From Streptococcus salivarius (lineage in GTDB: Bacteria; Bacillota; Bacilli; Lactobacillales; Streptococcaceae), in NCBI RefSeq assembly GCF_009738225.1, contig NZ_CP018187.1, positions 258,501 to 322,500 on the forward strand: 64,000 nt of DNA. Direction: 5' to 3'. Shown here piece after piece: positions 18,571 to 26,475 of this stretch. The notes below the pieces were generated by a model. It made no database searches and was not told the DNA's origin. It worked only from the letters and a program-made list of their open reading frames with translations. The translations under genes and the position numbers were made by a program. Numbering within the stretch: position 1 is the first letter of the stretch; each line of letters begins with the position of its first letter.

Positions 18571-18687
18571 GGTCTTCAGGGCAGGGTGAAACTCCCGACC
18601 GGCGGTGATTCTTTGGATAAGTCCGCGAGCGCAAGCTGATGAGGTGTGATTCCTCAACCGACAGTATAGTCTGGATGGAAGAAGACC
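18571..18687 (+). ncRNA. FMN riboswitch (RFN element)
   Basis: The 5' and 3' ends pair (GGTCTTC 18571-18577 with GAAGACC 18681-18687). The conserved RFN core is present: CAGGGCAGGGTGAAACTCCC, GACCGGCGGTGA, then TGATGAGGTGTGATTCCTCAACCGACAGTATAGTC. FMN binding represses the downstream riboflavin transporter gene ribU. Beyond P1 there are T-rich tracts (18691-18695 and 18704-18710). The expression platform is not obvious and could be a weak terminator or SD occlusion. Confidence 0.95.
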
Positions 18688-18771
18688 AGTCTTTTTGCGT
18701 AGGCTTTTTTTGGCATGGGCAAATCCATTGGGAACTTCTTTCAAATTGTTAAAATTTGGAGGAATTTTTTT

Positions 18772-19329
18772 ATGACAAACACACGTAAATTGGCTTACAT
18801 TGCCATTTTATCTGCAGTTTCATTCTTGTTGCTTTATTTTTCATTTCCATTGATTCCAGCAGCAGATTTTTTGAAGGTTGATTTTTCAATCCTTCCTGTT
18901 CTTATTGCCTTGGTCATCTTTGATTTTAAGAGTGCCATCGGTGTTCTCTTGCTTCGTTCATTGTTGAAGCTCTTGCTAAACAATGGTGGACCAGGATCAA
19001 TGATTGGACTTCCTATGAATTTTGTTGCTCTAGGCGTCTTTGTTTGGGGCCTAAGCTATTTTTGGAAGAAAAATCAAACAAGCAAGAATTATATTCTTGG
19101 TTCTGTTTTAGGAACTGCTTTGCTTACAGTTGCTATGGTTATTCTTAACTATATTTATGCAGTACCACTCTATGCTAAATTTGCCAACTTTGATATTGCG
19201 CAATTTATAGGTCTCTATAAATACCTTTTCGCTATGGTAGTACCTTTCAATTTACTTGAAGGATTGATTTTTGCGCTAGTCTTTGCTTTGATTTATGCTC
19301 CACTTAAGTCTATTCTAGTAAAATTATAA
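18772..19329 (+). CDS. ribU: Riboflavin ECF transporter S component RibU
   Basis: RibU is the membrane substrate-binding component for riboflavin uptake, which works with a shared EcfAA'T module. The 185-residue, six-helix product has the early block LSAVSFLLLYFSFPLIPAADFLKVDFS typical of RibU and a downstream KSAIGVLLLRSLLKLLLNNG segment. The ATG at 18772 has SD TTGGAGG; a longer frame from 18715 has none. The FMN riboswitch directly upstream confirms the substrate. The PAP2 gene follows after 2 bases. Confidence 0.95.
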   Translation: MTNTRKLAYIAILSAVSFLLLYFSFPLIPAADFLKVDFSILPVLIALVIFDFKSAIGVLLLRSLLKLLLNNGGPGSMIGLPMNFVALGVFVWGLSYFWKKNQTSKNYILGSVLGTALLTVAMVILNYIYAVPLYAKFANFDIAQFIGLYKYLFAMVVPFNLLEGLIFALVFALIYAPLKSILVKL

Positions 19330-19331
19330 AT

Positions 19332-19982
19332 ATGAAACACACACACACACATTATATTTATGCTTCTTTTGCCTTATTGTTATTTGTTGCTCTCGGTTAT
19401 ATGGTTAAGTTCTATCCTGAAGCCTTGACAGGATTTGATAGCAACATTCAAACTTGGGTTCGAGGAGGCTTACCAGCAGGATTGACACGCTTTTTTAAAA
19501 CTATTACCATACTTGGGAATACGCCTGTACAGGCTATTATTGCAATCGTAGCAGTCATCTGGCTTTATCTACGTCAGTATAAATCAGAAGCTATCTTTGT
19601 GGGAGCCAGTGGGCTTCTCGCTAGTATCTTGATTGTAAGTTTGAAGTATATTTATCAGCGTCAGCGTCCATCAATTACGCATTTAGTGCATGCTAGTGGT
19701 TATTCTTTCCCTAGTGGTCATTCTTTGGGAACTTTTATGATTCTTGGAGCAATTGCCATTGTCCTTGCTCAGCGTTTGGAGAAAAAAGAATCTAAAATAG
19801 TAGTTTATGCTATTACTGGGCTTCTGATTTTCCTTGTTGGACTTTCGCGTATTTATGTAGGAGTTCATTATCCAACAGATGTTTTAGCTGGCTTTACCTT
19901 AGCCTTTGGTTTGCTTAATGCGATTTATCCAACTTATGACCGCATTCGCTTTGAATGGCGATTCCAAAGTAAACAGAAATAA
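19332..19982 (+). CDS. PAP2-family membrane phosphatase
   Basis: The 216-residue integral membrane phosphatase has the three PAP2 motifs: KYIYQRQRP (K-x6-RP, about residues 104-112), SFPSGHS (PSGH, about 124-130) and SRIYVGVHYPTD (SR-x5-H-x3-D, about 173-184). The substrate is probably a lipid phosphate or undecaprenyl pyrophosphate. It starts 2 bases after ribU with no SD, so translation is likely coupled. Codons 3-7 are an AC dinucleotide repeat of 7.5 units (19337-19351). Confidence 0.9.
   Translation: MKHTHTHYIYASFALLLFVALGYMVKFYPEALTGFDSNIQTWVRGGLPAGLTRFFKTITILGNTPVQAIIAIVAVIWLYLRQYKSEAIFVGASGLLASILIVSLKYIYQRQRPSITHLVHASGYSFPSGHSLGTFMILGAIAIVLAQRLEKKESKIVVYAITGLLIFLVGLSRIYVGVHYPTDVLAGFTLAFGLLNAIYPTYDRIRFEWRFQSKQK
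19337..19351 (+). repeat. (AC)7.5 dinucleotide repeat inside a start region
   Basis: Fifteen bases of alternating A and C in codons 2-7 of the PAP2 gene. Loss or gain of one unit would shift the frame. Confidence 0.85.
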
Positions 19983-20014
19983 AAAAACATGTAGTTTTGA
20001 ACTGCATGTTTTTT
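19981..20014. terminator. Terminator after the PAP2 gene
   Basis: ACATGTAGTT pairs with AACTGCATGT (one G.U), with A7 on the left and T7 on the right. Confidence 0.85.
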
Positions 20015-20118
20015 GATACAAAGGAAGGTCTTTCCTATATAAAATGTATAAAAATAGCTTATTTTCACTATTGTTCTATTAAAAATGCATTAATTGTATA
20101 TTAATTATATTATAATTA

Positions 20119-20127
20119 TGATATAAT
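20119..20127 (+). promoter_or_regulatory. Promoter of comR (extended -10)
   Basis: TGATATAAT at 20119-20127 within very AT-rich DNA. No good -35 is visible. The transcript would begin about 27 bases before the comR start. Confidence 0.6.
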
Positions 20128-20159
20128 GTTTTTAAAATTTCGAAATAAAGGAGTGTCTC

Positions 20160-21059
20160 TTGAACATAAAAGACAGCATTGGACTAAGAATCAAAACTGA
20201 GCGTGAACGCCAGCAGATGTCACGTGAAGTGCTATGTTTAGATGGTGCGGAATTGACTGTTCGTCAGTTAATTCGCATTGAAAAAGGGGAGTCGCTCCCG
20301 TCTTTGGATAAATTATCTTATATTGCAAAACGTCTAGGAAAAAATATGACCGATTTATTGGATCATGATAATATCACTATCCCTGACGAATACTACGAGA
20401 TGAAGAATCGTCTGATTAAGTTTCCAACGTATAGAAATCCAGAAAGAATAAAGGCTAAACTTGCCTTAATTGAGGAGGTCTATGAGAAATTCTTTGAACT
20501 TCTTCCAGAAGAAGAATTGTTAACTCTAGATATTTTGGAAAATATTTTGAGTTTTACTAGTTGGGAAGAGAGTCCTAAAGTTGAGGAGATATATGAAGAC
20601 TTGTTTGAACAAGTCAAAAGGAAGAGGAAATTCTCAACTAACGATTTATTAGTTATTGACTACTATTTCTTCCATCTTTATGGAAGAAAACAGTATGATA
20701 AAAAACTTTTTGAAAGAATCGTAAAGAGAGTATTAAATCAGGAAATTTGGACAGATGATGTCTATAATATTGTTTTGTTTAATGATTTGATGGCTATCGC
20801 TGCTTTGAAGATTTTTCACAATTCCTTCTCAGACTTCTTAACAGTTGTGGATAAAGCCTTAGCTGTTATAGAAAAATCACAATTCTATAGCTATAAACCT
20901 AGTGTTTTTGTTCTCAAAGCCAAATATGAACTTCTTCATAAAGGAAACAAGAAAGAGGCTGCAGAAAATTACGATAAGGCCATAATGTTTGCTTCCGTTT
21001 TAGAAGACTCGGTACTAGAAGAAAGTATAAAGGCAGGTAAAGCGGCAGATGGTTTATAG
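20160..21059 (+). CDS. comR: Competence regulator ComR (Rgg/RRNPP family)
   Basis: ComR is the cytosolic receptor of the ComS-derived peptide XIP. The complex activates comX and comS. The 299-residue product has an N-terminal Xre-type HTH (about residues 1-66: IGLRIKTERERQQMSRE, RQLIRIEKGESLPSLDKL). A C-terminal all-helical TPR domain (about 75-295) follows. It closely resembles S. thermophilus/S. salivarius ComR as I remember it. The start is TTG, 7 bases after SD AAAGGAG. It is followed after a few bases by a ComR-box palindrome and then comS, which fixes the identity. Confidence 0.95.
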   Translation: MNIKDSIGLRIKTERERQQMSREVLCLDGAELTVRQLIRIEKGESLPSLDKLSYIAKRLGKNMTDLLDHDNITIPDEYYEMKNRLIKFPTYRNPERIKAKLALIEEVYEKFFELLPEEELLTLDILENILSFTSWEESPKVEEIYEDLFEQVKRKRKFSTNDLLVIDYYFFHLYGRKQYDKKLFERIVKRVLNQEIWTDDVYNIVLFNDLMAIAALKIFHNSFSDFLTVVDKALAVIEKSQFYSYKPSVFVLKAKYELLHKGNKKEAAENYDKAIMFASVLEDSVLEESIKAGKAADGL

Positions 21060-21065
21060 AAATGG

Positions 21066-21115
21066 TGGTGACATAAATGTCACTACTTTTTTAATGGTTA
21101 AATGTTTACTATAGA
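21066..21115 (+). promoter_or_regulatory. ComR box and comS promoter
   Basis: GTGACATAAATGTCAC (21068-21083) is a perfect 16-bp palindrome with the ACATNNATGT core of ComR boxes in the salivarius group. A T-tract follows (21088-21092), then TATAGA (21110-21115) as a poor -10 with no -35. That arrangement suits ComR-XIP activation. It starts 8 bases after the comR stop. Confidence 0.88.
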
Positions 21116-21146
21116 AACATAAATAACAGTTAAAAGGAGTTTTATT

Positions 21147-21221
21147 TTGAAAAAACTAAAATTATTTACACTATTCTCACTACTTATCACTATCTTGCCT
21201 TATTTTGCAGGTTGTCTTTAA
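21147..21221 (+). CDS. comS: ComS, precursor of the competence pheromone XIP
   Basis: A 24-codon gene: TTG start, SD AAAGGAG 7 bases upstream, TAA at 21219-21221. The peptide is basic at the N-terminus (MKKLK), then hydrophobic (LFTLFSLLITI), and ends LPYFAGCL. Residues 17-24 (LPYFAGCL) are the known mature XIP of S. thermophilus. After export and cleavage the octapeptide re-enters by the Ami/Opp permease and binds ComR. Placement right after the ComR box and comR supports the call. There is no double-glycine motif. An ABC exporter gene follows after 12 bases. Confidence 0.93.
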   Translation: MKKLKLFTLFSLLITILPYFAGCL

Positions 21222-21233
21222 TAAGGAGTCACC

Positions 21234-23330
21234 ATGTCAAAATATCCATATATTTCACAGGTTGATCAGCGTGATTGTGGTGTCGCTGCCTTGGCCATGA
21301 TTCTTAAACACTATGGTTCATCTTATAGTTTAGCTTATTTGCGAGAGTTGGCTCAGACTTCTCGTGAAGGTACCTCTGCGCTTGGTTTGGTGGAAGCGGC
21401 CAAGCAGTTGGGTCTTGAAACTCAGGCTATTCGTGCGGATTTAGACTTGTTTAAACAAGAAAACCTATCTTATCCTTTTATTGTACATGTGGTTAAAGAA
21501 GGTGGGCTGCAACATTATTATACGGTGTTTGGTCAAATCAAGGGGCAGCTTGTTATTGGTGATCCAGATCCTAGCAAGAAGGTCATTAAAATGCCCTTAG
21601 AGGAATTTGCCAAAGAGTGGACGGGAGTTGCTCTCTTTTTTGTTCCAGGAGAAGCCTATACTAAATACAAAGAAGATGTACCTGGACTTCTTTCATTTTT
21701 ACCAATTTTGTTTCGTCGTAAGGGTTTGATTGCAGTTATTGTCTTATTAAGTTTTCTAGTGACCCTTGTTAATATTATTGGTTCTTATTATTTGCAAGCT
21801 ATTATCGACCGCTTGATTCCTCAGGGGGCCAATAATCTTCTGACTATGATTTCGCTAGGCTTATGTATCTCTTATCTTGCTCAACAAGTTTTTACTTTTT
21901 TCAAAGATTATCTTCTACATCGATTGGGTAATTACCTGTCCATTGCTGTCATTCTTCCTTATATCAAGCATGTCCTTTCCTTGCCTATTAGTTTCTTTAG
22001 TTCACGTCGTACTGGTGAAATCACGTCACGTTTTGGGGATGCTAACACTATTATAGATGCTCTAGCTTCAACTATTTTATCGATTTTCCTAGATGTGACC
22101 ATTGTGATGACTCTAGCTGTGGCTCTTATTGTACAAAATCAGTCACTTTTTGTGATGACTCTCACAGTAGTTCCTTTTTATGTATTAATCATTGTGGCAT
22201 TCTATAAGCTTTTTGAGAAAGAAAATTATCAATTGATGGAGGCAAATAGTCAGGTCAATACCGCTGTTATTGATGATTTGCGAGGCATTGAAACCTTAAA
22301 ATCCTTGAGGGTTGAGGAAAGACGTTATCGGGAAATTGAGGTGAAATTCCATGACTATTTGAAGAAGTCCTTGTCTAAGGCCAAGTGGCAATTAACGCAG
22401 GATGGGTTAAAGACAGGGGTTCAGTTAGTTTCTAATGTCTTTATCCTCTGGTATGGGGCACAATTGGTCATGGAAGGGCAACTATCTGCAGGTCAGTTGA
22501 TTACCTATAATATGTTGCTGAATTATTTTACAACTCCTTTAATTAATATTATTAATCTCCAATCCAAAATTCAGCAAGCCAAAGTCGCCAATAATCGTCT
22601 TCAAGAAGTTTATGTTGTGGACAAGGAAGAAAAAGGAAAACTTAAAGAGTTATCTTTTAAACAACTTGCTTTTAAAGGAGTCAGTCACCGTTTTAGTTAT
22701 CAGCAAGAGACTCTTAGTAAGATTGATTTAACGATTCATAAGGGTGAGAAAATCGCCCTCATGGGTAAAAGTGGATCTGGAAAAACGACCTTAGCTAAAA
22801 TGTTGTCAGGTTATTATACGAAATCTAGTGGTCATGTAACCCTAGATAAAGATGCCATTAGCCATGCGGAGTTGCGTCAAATGGTGACTTACGTTCCCCA
22901 GCAGACCTATGTGTTTACGGGGACGATTTTAGAGAATCTGCTATTAGGATTTGAAGGAGAAGTTGACGAGAAAAAGCTTCTTAAAGTTTGCCAACAAGCT
23001 GATATCTTAGAGGATATTCAAAAAATGCCACTAGGCTTTCAGACCCAAGTATCTGAAGACGGTGGTCTATCAGGTGGTCAAAAACAACGCTTGGCTATAG
23101 CGAGGGCTCTCTTGTCCAAGCAGCCTATCTTGATTTTTGACGAAGCTACCAGTGGTCTTGATAGTGATACTGAAAGCAGGGTCATGGCTAATCTTGCTAA
23201 GATTAAACGAACAATGATTTTTATTGCTCACCGCAATAGTGTACGTCAACATGTCAGTCGTGTAGTGACCATGGTGAGTGGCCAGATTGAGTCAGACAGT
23301 CCTAATTTCAATCTATTCCAGTTTATTTAA
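21234..23330 (+). CDS. Peptide-processing ABC exporter with C39 peptidase domain
   Basis: The 698-residue, ComA/BlpA-like protein has three parts. The N-terminal C39 protease (about 1-140) carries the catalytic triad Cys15 (QRDCGVA), His94 (LQHYYTV) and Asp110 (GDPDP). Six transmembrane helices follow (about 165-450). The ATPase has Walker A GKSGSGKT (511-518), signature [14 protein letters not shown] and Walker B ILIFDEATSGLD. Such proteins cut double-glycine leaders while exporting bacteriocins or pheromones. The C-terminal end is short and divergent (SGQIESDSPNFNLFQFI). SD AAGGAG overlaps the comS stop region, so the gene can be read from the comS promoter. No double-glycine peptide gene lies next to it. 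Confidence 0.9.
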   Translation: MSKYPYISQVDQRDCGVAALAMILKHYGSSYSLAYLRELAQTSREGTSALGLVEAAKQLGLETQAIRADLDLFKQENLSYPFIVHVVKEGGLQHYYTVFGQIKGQLVIGDPDPSKKVIKMPLEEFAKEWTGVALFFVPGEAYTKYKEDVPGLLSFLPILFRRKGLIAVIVLLSFLVTLVNIIGSYYLQAIIDRLIPQGANNLLTMISLGLCISYLAQQVFTFFKDYLLHRLGNYLSIAVILPYIKHVLSLPISFFSSRRTGEITSRFGDANTIIDALASTILSIFLDVTIVMTLAVALIVQNQSLFVMTLTVVPFYVLIIVAFYKLFEKENYQLMEANSQVNTAVIDDLRGIETLKSLRVEERRYREIEVKFHDYLKKSLSKAKWQLTQDGLKTGVQLVSNVFILWYGAQLVMEGQLSAGQLITYNMLLNYFTTPLINIINLQSKIQQAKVANNRLQEVYVVDKEEKGKLKELSFKQLAFKGVSHRFSYQQETLSKIDLTIHKGEKIALMGKSGSGKTTLAKMLSGYYTKSSGHVTLDKDAISHAELRQMVTYVPQQTYVFTGTILENLLLGFEGEVDEKKLLKVCQQADILEDIQKMPLGFQTQVSEDGGLSGGQKQRLAIARALLSKQPILIFDEATSGLDSDTESRVMANLAKIKRTMIFIAHRNSVRQHVSRVVTMVSGQIESDSPNFNLFQFI

Positions 23331-23384
23331 AATAATCTTCCTATTATATATGTAGAAAACTTAAGAAGTCTAAATTTTCACATC

Positions 23385-23413
23385 TTGCACCTATCTTATT
23401 AATATAGTATACT
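23385..23413 (+). promoter_or_regulatory. Promoter of the DUF805 gene
   Basis: TTGCAC (23385-23390), 17-bp spacer, TATACT (23408-23413). Confidence 0.7.
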
Positions 23414-23440
23414 GGTAGCAGACTATTAAGAGGTGTAAAC

Positions 23441-23773
23441 ATGTTAGAGGCATATAAAAATTTTTGGTTAGGCTATCTCGATTTTTATGGTCGTACAAAA
23501 CGATCAGACTATTGGTGGGTTGTCTTGATTAATGGAATTATCGGTAGTTTGATTTTCCTACTGATGGACTTACTTGGGGAAACAAGAGCTGCTGGCTTTA
23601 CATTGACAGCTTTCATTCTATTTATAGCAGCAACGGCGCTTCCTACCATTTCTATGCAGATTCGTCGTCTACGTGATGCCAATTTCAATGTTGCTTGGAT
23701 TGTATTAAAAGCGACACCACTACTAGTAGTACTTTGGGTGATGTATGCCTTTCCTACAAGAGATTCAAAATAA
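23441..23773 (+). CDS. DUF805 small membrane protein
   Basis: The 110-residue protein has the DUF805 pattern: WLGYLDFYGRTKRSDYWW at the N-terminus, then three to four hydrophobic segments and the conserved ISMQIRRLRDANFN (about residues 70-83). Function is unknown in the family. It has its own promoter and a terminator. Confidence 0.88.
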   Translation: MLEAYKNFWLGYLDFYGRTKRSDYWWVVLINGIIGSLIFLLMDLLGETRAAGFTLTAFILFIAATALPTISMQIRRLRDANFNVAWIVLKATPLLVVLWVMYAFPTRDSK

Positions 23774-23782
23774 CTCCAATAT

Positions 23783-23824
23783 AAAAAGGGTGAAACTAGT
23801 TAATCTAGTTCCACTCTTTTTTCT
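23783..23824. terminator. Bidirectional terminator
   Basis: AAAAGGGTGAAACTAG pairs with CTAGTTCCACTCTTTT (two imperfect pairs), with A-rich left and T6 right flanks, between convergent genes. Confidence 0.82.
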
Positions 23825-25215
23825 TATAAAATAAAGCTACCTAAGAGGCTAACCAAGGTGAAGCTGATAGTTGCATAAAATACAGCGAGACGGGTTGCCT
23901 GGATAGGCTTATAAAGTCTAATAAGTGTTAGGACACACCAAATAAAGAGTACTGTGACAAACCAACCTGATAGTAAGCGACGTGGCGTTACACCATAGAG
24001 TGCTATATAAACGCCAAAGAGTTTCCAGCCGGCGATAAGGGCAAAGAGGCTAGCAAAAGTAAAGAGTAGGGTACTCAACAAACGAAGCCCCTTGTGGGTG
24101 AAGAAGTTTTCTTTAGAAAAAATGTAAAGTCCAGCTAGGATTCCCAAGTTAAGAGTAGAGACTCGAACTAATTGCCAGAAGCCCTGAACGGCAATATGTG
24201 AGGCTTGATGAGCTGGAATGTTGACTTGGTTGAGAGAAAGGAGTTCTCCCATTTGACTAGTGGCAGTTAATATGAATAGGGCATAAGTAAGGCAGAGGCT
24301 TCCGAGTACGATATAAGCTGCTACTTTTGGAAACTGACGGGTTGTTTTAAGACGGCCTTCAAATCGTTTTTGACTAAGTGGCTTTTCTTTTGCCAAATAG
24401 GTTGCACCGAGTTGAGCAAAAAGTCCTAGAGCCAGAGGGATACTGGTTATTAAACGAGAGAACAATAATCCGTTATCCTTGAAGGTGATAGTGAAATCAA
24501 GTAGAGTAGCAAGTGTCTGGAAGAACAGTTGCCAAAGTTGTCCGAAAGCAGGCAAGACCTGACTAAGCTGACTAGCAGCGAATACAGTCAGTACCAAGGC
24601 AATCATGATACTAATGAGAATCATCCATTTGTGGTTCTGAACTGCGTGTTTTTCTTCTTCAGAGATTTCTTGTTTAGGTGCTGTTTTATAGAGTAGTGTC
24701 CAGGCTCCGATAAAGAAATATTTCAGTGGGAAGATGCAGCTAGTGTATATGAGGTCTAGCCAAACCATAATTCCCAAACGGTCTTGACTACTTTGTCCAG
24801 TACGTGCCATTAAGTAAAGGAGGATACTCGCATGAAGGCAAAGAATCTGAGCGCTCCCCCAGTTGTCGTGCAGACCCCAAAGACTAATTTGTAAACCTTG
24901 TAGTAGACTAGTGACCATAAACATTGCCGATTCAAGTCGCATTCCCTTTGCTTTTCCACCTAATAGACGACAGCCCAGTTCAATCGTACTTATCAAGACA
25001 AGGGTTGCTGGAAAGGCAAAGGAAAAATGGGTCAAGTAAGTGACATATAGGAAGCAGGCCACGAGACAGGCGACAATCAGTCCCTTAATTTTCCAAATGT
25101 CTTTTGGTGAAAAATATTCCAAGAGTTTCTTGGTTCTGGTTTGAAGACTAGTCTTTTCGTCGGAATATTCCTGGGAGACTAGCTGTAAATTAGTAGTATA
25201 GTTATTTGTTTCCAT
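23824..25215 (-). CDS. Large polytopic membrane protein, DUF4153/DUF4173-like
   Basis: The product has about 463 residues. An N-terminal hydrophilic stretch (about 1-40) is followed by some 12 hydrophobic segments. The segment KLFGVYIALYGVTPRRLLSGW near the C-terminal third resembles the 'Y-x4-G-x-T-x-x-R' motif of DUF4153/DUF4173 proteins, but I am not certain. No catalytic motif or transporter signature is seen. The start is placed at ATG 25215, 7 bases after GGAG (an overlapping ATG at 25218 is only 4 bases away; the frame is open to 25281). It is divergent from the urease operon. Confidence 0.7.
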   Translation of the reverse strand: METNNYTTNLQLVSQEYSDEKTSLQTRTKKLLEYFSPKDIWKIKGLIVACLVACFLYVTYLTHFSFAFPATLVLISTIELGCRLLGGKAKGMRLESAMFMVTSLLQGLQISLWGLHDNWGSAQILCLHASILLYLMARTGQSSQDRLGIMVWLDLIYTSCIFPLKYFFIGAWTLLYKTAPKQEISEEEKHAVQNHKWMILISIMIALVLTVFAASQLSQVLPAFGQLWQLFFQTLATLLDFTITFKDNGLLFSRLITSIPLALGLFAQLGATYLAKEKPLSQKRFEGRLKTTRQFPKVAAYIVLGSLCLTYALFILTATSQMGELLSLNQVNIPAHQASHIAVQGFWQLVRVSTLNLGILAGLYIFSKENFFTHKGLRLLSTLLFTFASLFALIAGWKLFGVYIALYGVTPRRLLSGWFVTVLFIWCVLTLIRLYKPIQATRLAVFYATISFTLVSLLGSFIL

Positions 25216-25517
25216 CATAATTCTCCTTTTGGATGTTAGTCCAAAAAAGACTTTATCATAAAAAATGTTCGATTTTGTCACCTAACTGTAAAATTACTAA
25301 AAATAGGTCTATGGACTTAGGTCTGGAGAATGAGTTGCAAAAATAGGCGAGAAAAAAATATTATGCTTACATTGAATGATAGATTGTACGGGCTATATTG
25401 TCAGAAACTGTCAAATGCTAAAGATAGTTTTTTAGAGATTAACTGTTTGTTTATCTGGGATTGAGCAAAGGACTTCTATCGAGGATCACTAAAGGTGATG
25501 TCATTTTTTGACACTAT

Positions 25518-25536
25518 ATGTTAGATTGACTACCAT
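25518..25536. promoter_or_regulatory. GlnR-like site upstream of ureI
   Basis: ATGTTA-N7-TACCAT matches the GlnR consensus ATGTNA-N7-TNACAT with one mismatch. It lies 30 bases upstream of the ureI -35. GlnR control of urease in S. salivarius would fit its role in nitrogen supply. Confidence 0.5.
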
Positions 25537-25548
25537 CTAAATGTTGCA

Positions 25549-25563
25549 AAATTTCTGAAAATT
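25549..25563. promoter_or_regulatory. CodY box upstream of ureI
   Basis: AAATTTCTGAAAATT matches 14 of 15 positions of the CodY consensus AATTTTCWGAAAATT and ends 2 bases before the ureI -35. CodY with branched-chain amino acids would block polymerase here. Confidence 0.8.
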
Positions 25564-25565
25564 CG

Positions 25566-25593
25566 TTGACATGTGTTTTCAAAGTAGTATGAT
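25566..25593 (+). promoter_or_regulatory. Promoter of the urease operon
   Basis: TTGACA (25566-25571), 16-bp spacer, TATGAT (25588-25593). SD AGGAGG of ureI follows 17 bases later. Confidence 0.85.
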
Positions 25594-25621
25594 ATTAACA
25601 TAAAAAACTTAGGAGGTTCTT

Positions 25622-26137
25622 ATGTTAGGTGTCATCCTACTCTATGTTGGTATGGTTTTGATGAGTAATGGACTCCATCGTTTAGAGGGTATTCCTGATA
25701 AATCAAATGTTGTCATGAATATCTTTACGGGTGGTCTGGGTTTGATTCTCAACATTATTGTCATTGCTTACGGAGCTTGTACAGGGCAAGGCGCTGAATG
25801 GTTTTATGGTAGCGCTACTGGTCTTTTATTTGCTTTCACCTATCTTTACTCAGCGATCAATACGATTTTCGATTTTGATCAACGTTTGTATGGGTGGTTT
25901 AGTTTATTTGTGGCAATTAATACGCTACCAGCAGGGATTCTTTGCTTAACATCTGGATACGGTGGTAATGCTTGGTATGGTATTATTTGGTTCTTGTGGG
26001 GTATCCTATGGCTAACTGCCTTTATTGAAATTAATCTTAAGAAGAATCTAGGAAAATTTGTCCCTTACCTAGCTATTTTTGAAGGAATTGTAACAGCTTG
26101 GATTCCAGGGCTTTTGATGCTTTGGGGCAAGTGGTAA
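25622..26137 (+). CDS. ureI: Urea channel UreI
   Basis: UreI is an inner-membrane, acid-gated urea channel of the AmiS/UreI family. The 171 residues form six hydrophobic segments. Conserved features include the N-terminal LGVILLYVGMVLMSNGLHRL, the WFYGSATGLLFAFTYLY segment and the late WYGIIWFLWGILWLTAFIE. It is the first gene of the operon, with SD AGGAGG. Feeding urea to cytosolic urease lets the cell neutralise acid and gain ammonia. Confidence 0.96.
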   Translation: MLGVILLYVGMVLMSNGLHRLEGIPDKSNVVMNIFTGGLGLILNIIVIAYGACTGQGAEWFYGSATGLLFAFTYLYSAINTIFDFDQRLYGWFSLFVAINTLPAGILCLTSGYGGNAWYGIIWFLWGILWLTAFIEINLKKNLGKFVPYLAIFEGIVTAWIPGLLMLWGKW

Positions 26138-26161
26138 GCATTGATTTAAGGAGGAAAAACG

Positions 26162-26464
26162 ATGCAATTGACAATGCGCGAGCAGGAAAAAATGATGATT
26201 AGCCTTGCGGCTATGATTGCTCAACGACGTAAAGACAAAGGAATCAAATTGAATCATCCAGAAACAGTTGCTTTAATCACTGACTATGTGCTTGAAGGTG
26301 CAAGAGAAGGTAAAACTGTTGCCCAACTGATGGATGAAGCTCGCAATCTCTTAACACGTGAAGATGTTATGGAAGGTATTGCAGAAATGATTCCAATGAT
26401 TCAAGTTGAAGCTACTTTTACGGACAGTACAAAACTGGTTACTGTTCATGATCCTATTCAGTAA
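26162..26464 (+). CDS. ureA: Urease gamma subunit
   Basis: The 100-residue structural subunit, full length, has the family block [27 protein letters not shown] reduced here by key positions: conserved LT-RE near the N-terminus, LNHPE at about residues 36-40 and the C-terminal DPIQ. SD AAGGAGG. It is separate from ureB, as in most bacteria (fused in Helicobacter). Confidence 0.97.
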   Translation: MQLTMREQEKMMISLAAMIAQRRKDKGIKLNHPETVALITDYVLEGAREGKTVAQLMDEARNLLTREDVMEGIAEMIPMIQVEATFTDSTKLVTVHDPIQ

Positions 26465-26475
26465 GGAGAAGTGTA

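Larger units (their letters stand above)
25216..25621. other. Intergenic control region upstream of ureI
   Basis: 406 bases without a gene. 25216-25300 holds the SD and probable promoter of the minus-strand membrane protein (GTGACA-15-TATGAT read on minus). 25300-25480 is AT-rich with nothing I can name. 25486-25513 has short hairpins (ATCAC/GTGAT and TGTCA-N5-TGACA). 25518-25593 holds the ureI control sites listed separately. Confidence 0.7.

Noticed and set aside
21234..23330. Frameshift at the 3' end of the C39 ABC exporter
   Set aside because: I looked for the usual ComA-type C-terminus in other frames after 23250 and did not see it; the gene simply ends earlier.
25486..25513. Hairpins ATCAC/GTGAT and TGTCA-N5-TGACA as a riboswitch or terminator upstream of ureI
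   Set aside because: They lie upstream of the ureI promoter, so are not in its transcript; stems are only 5 bp.
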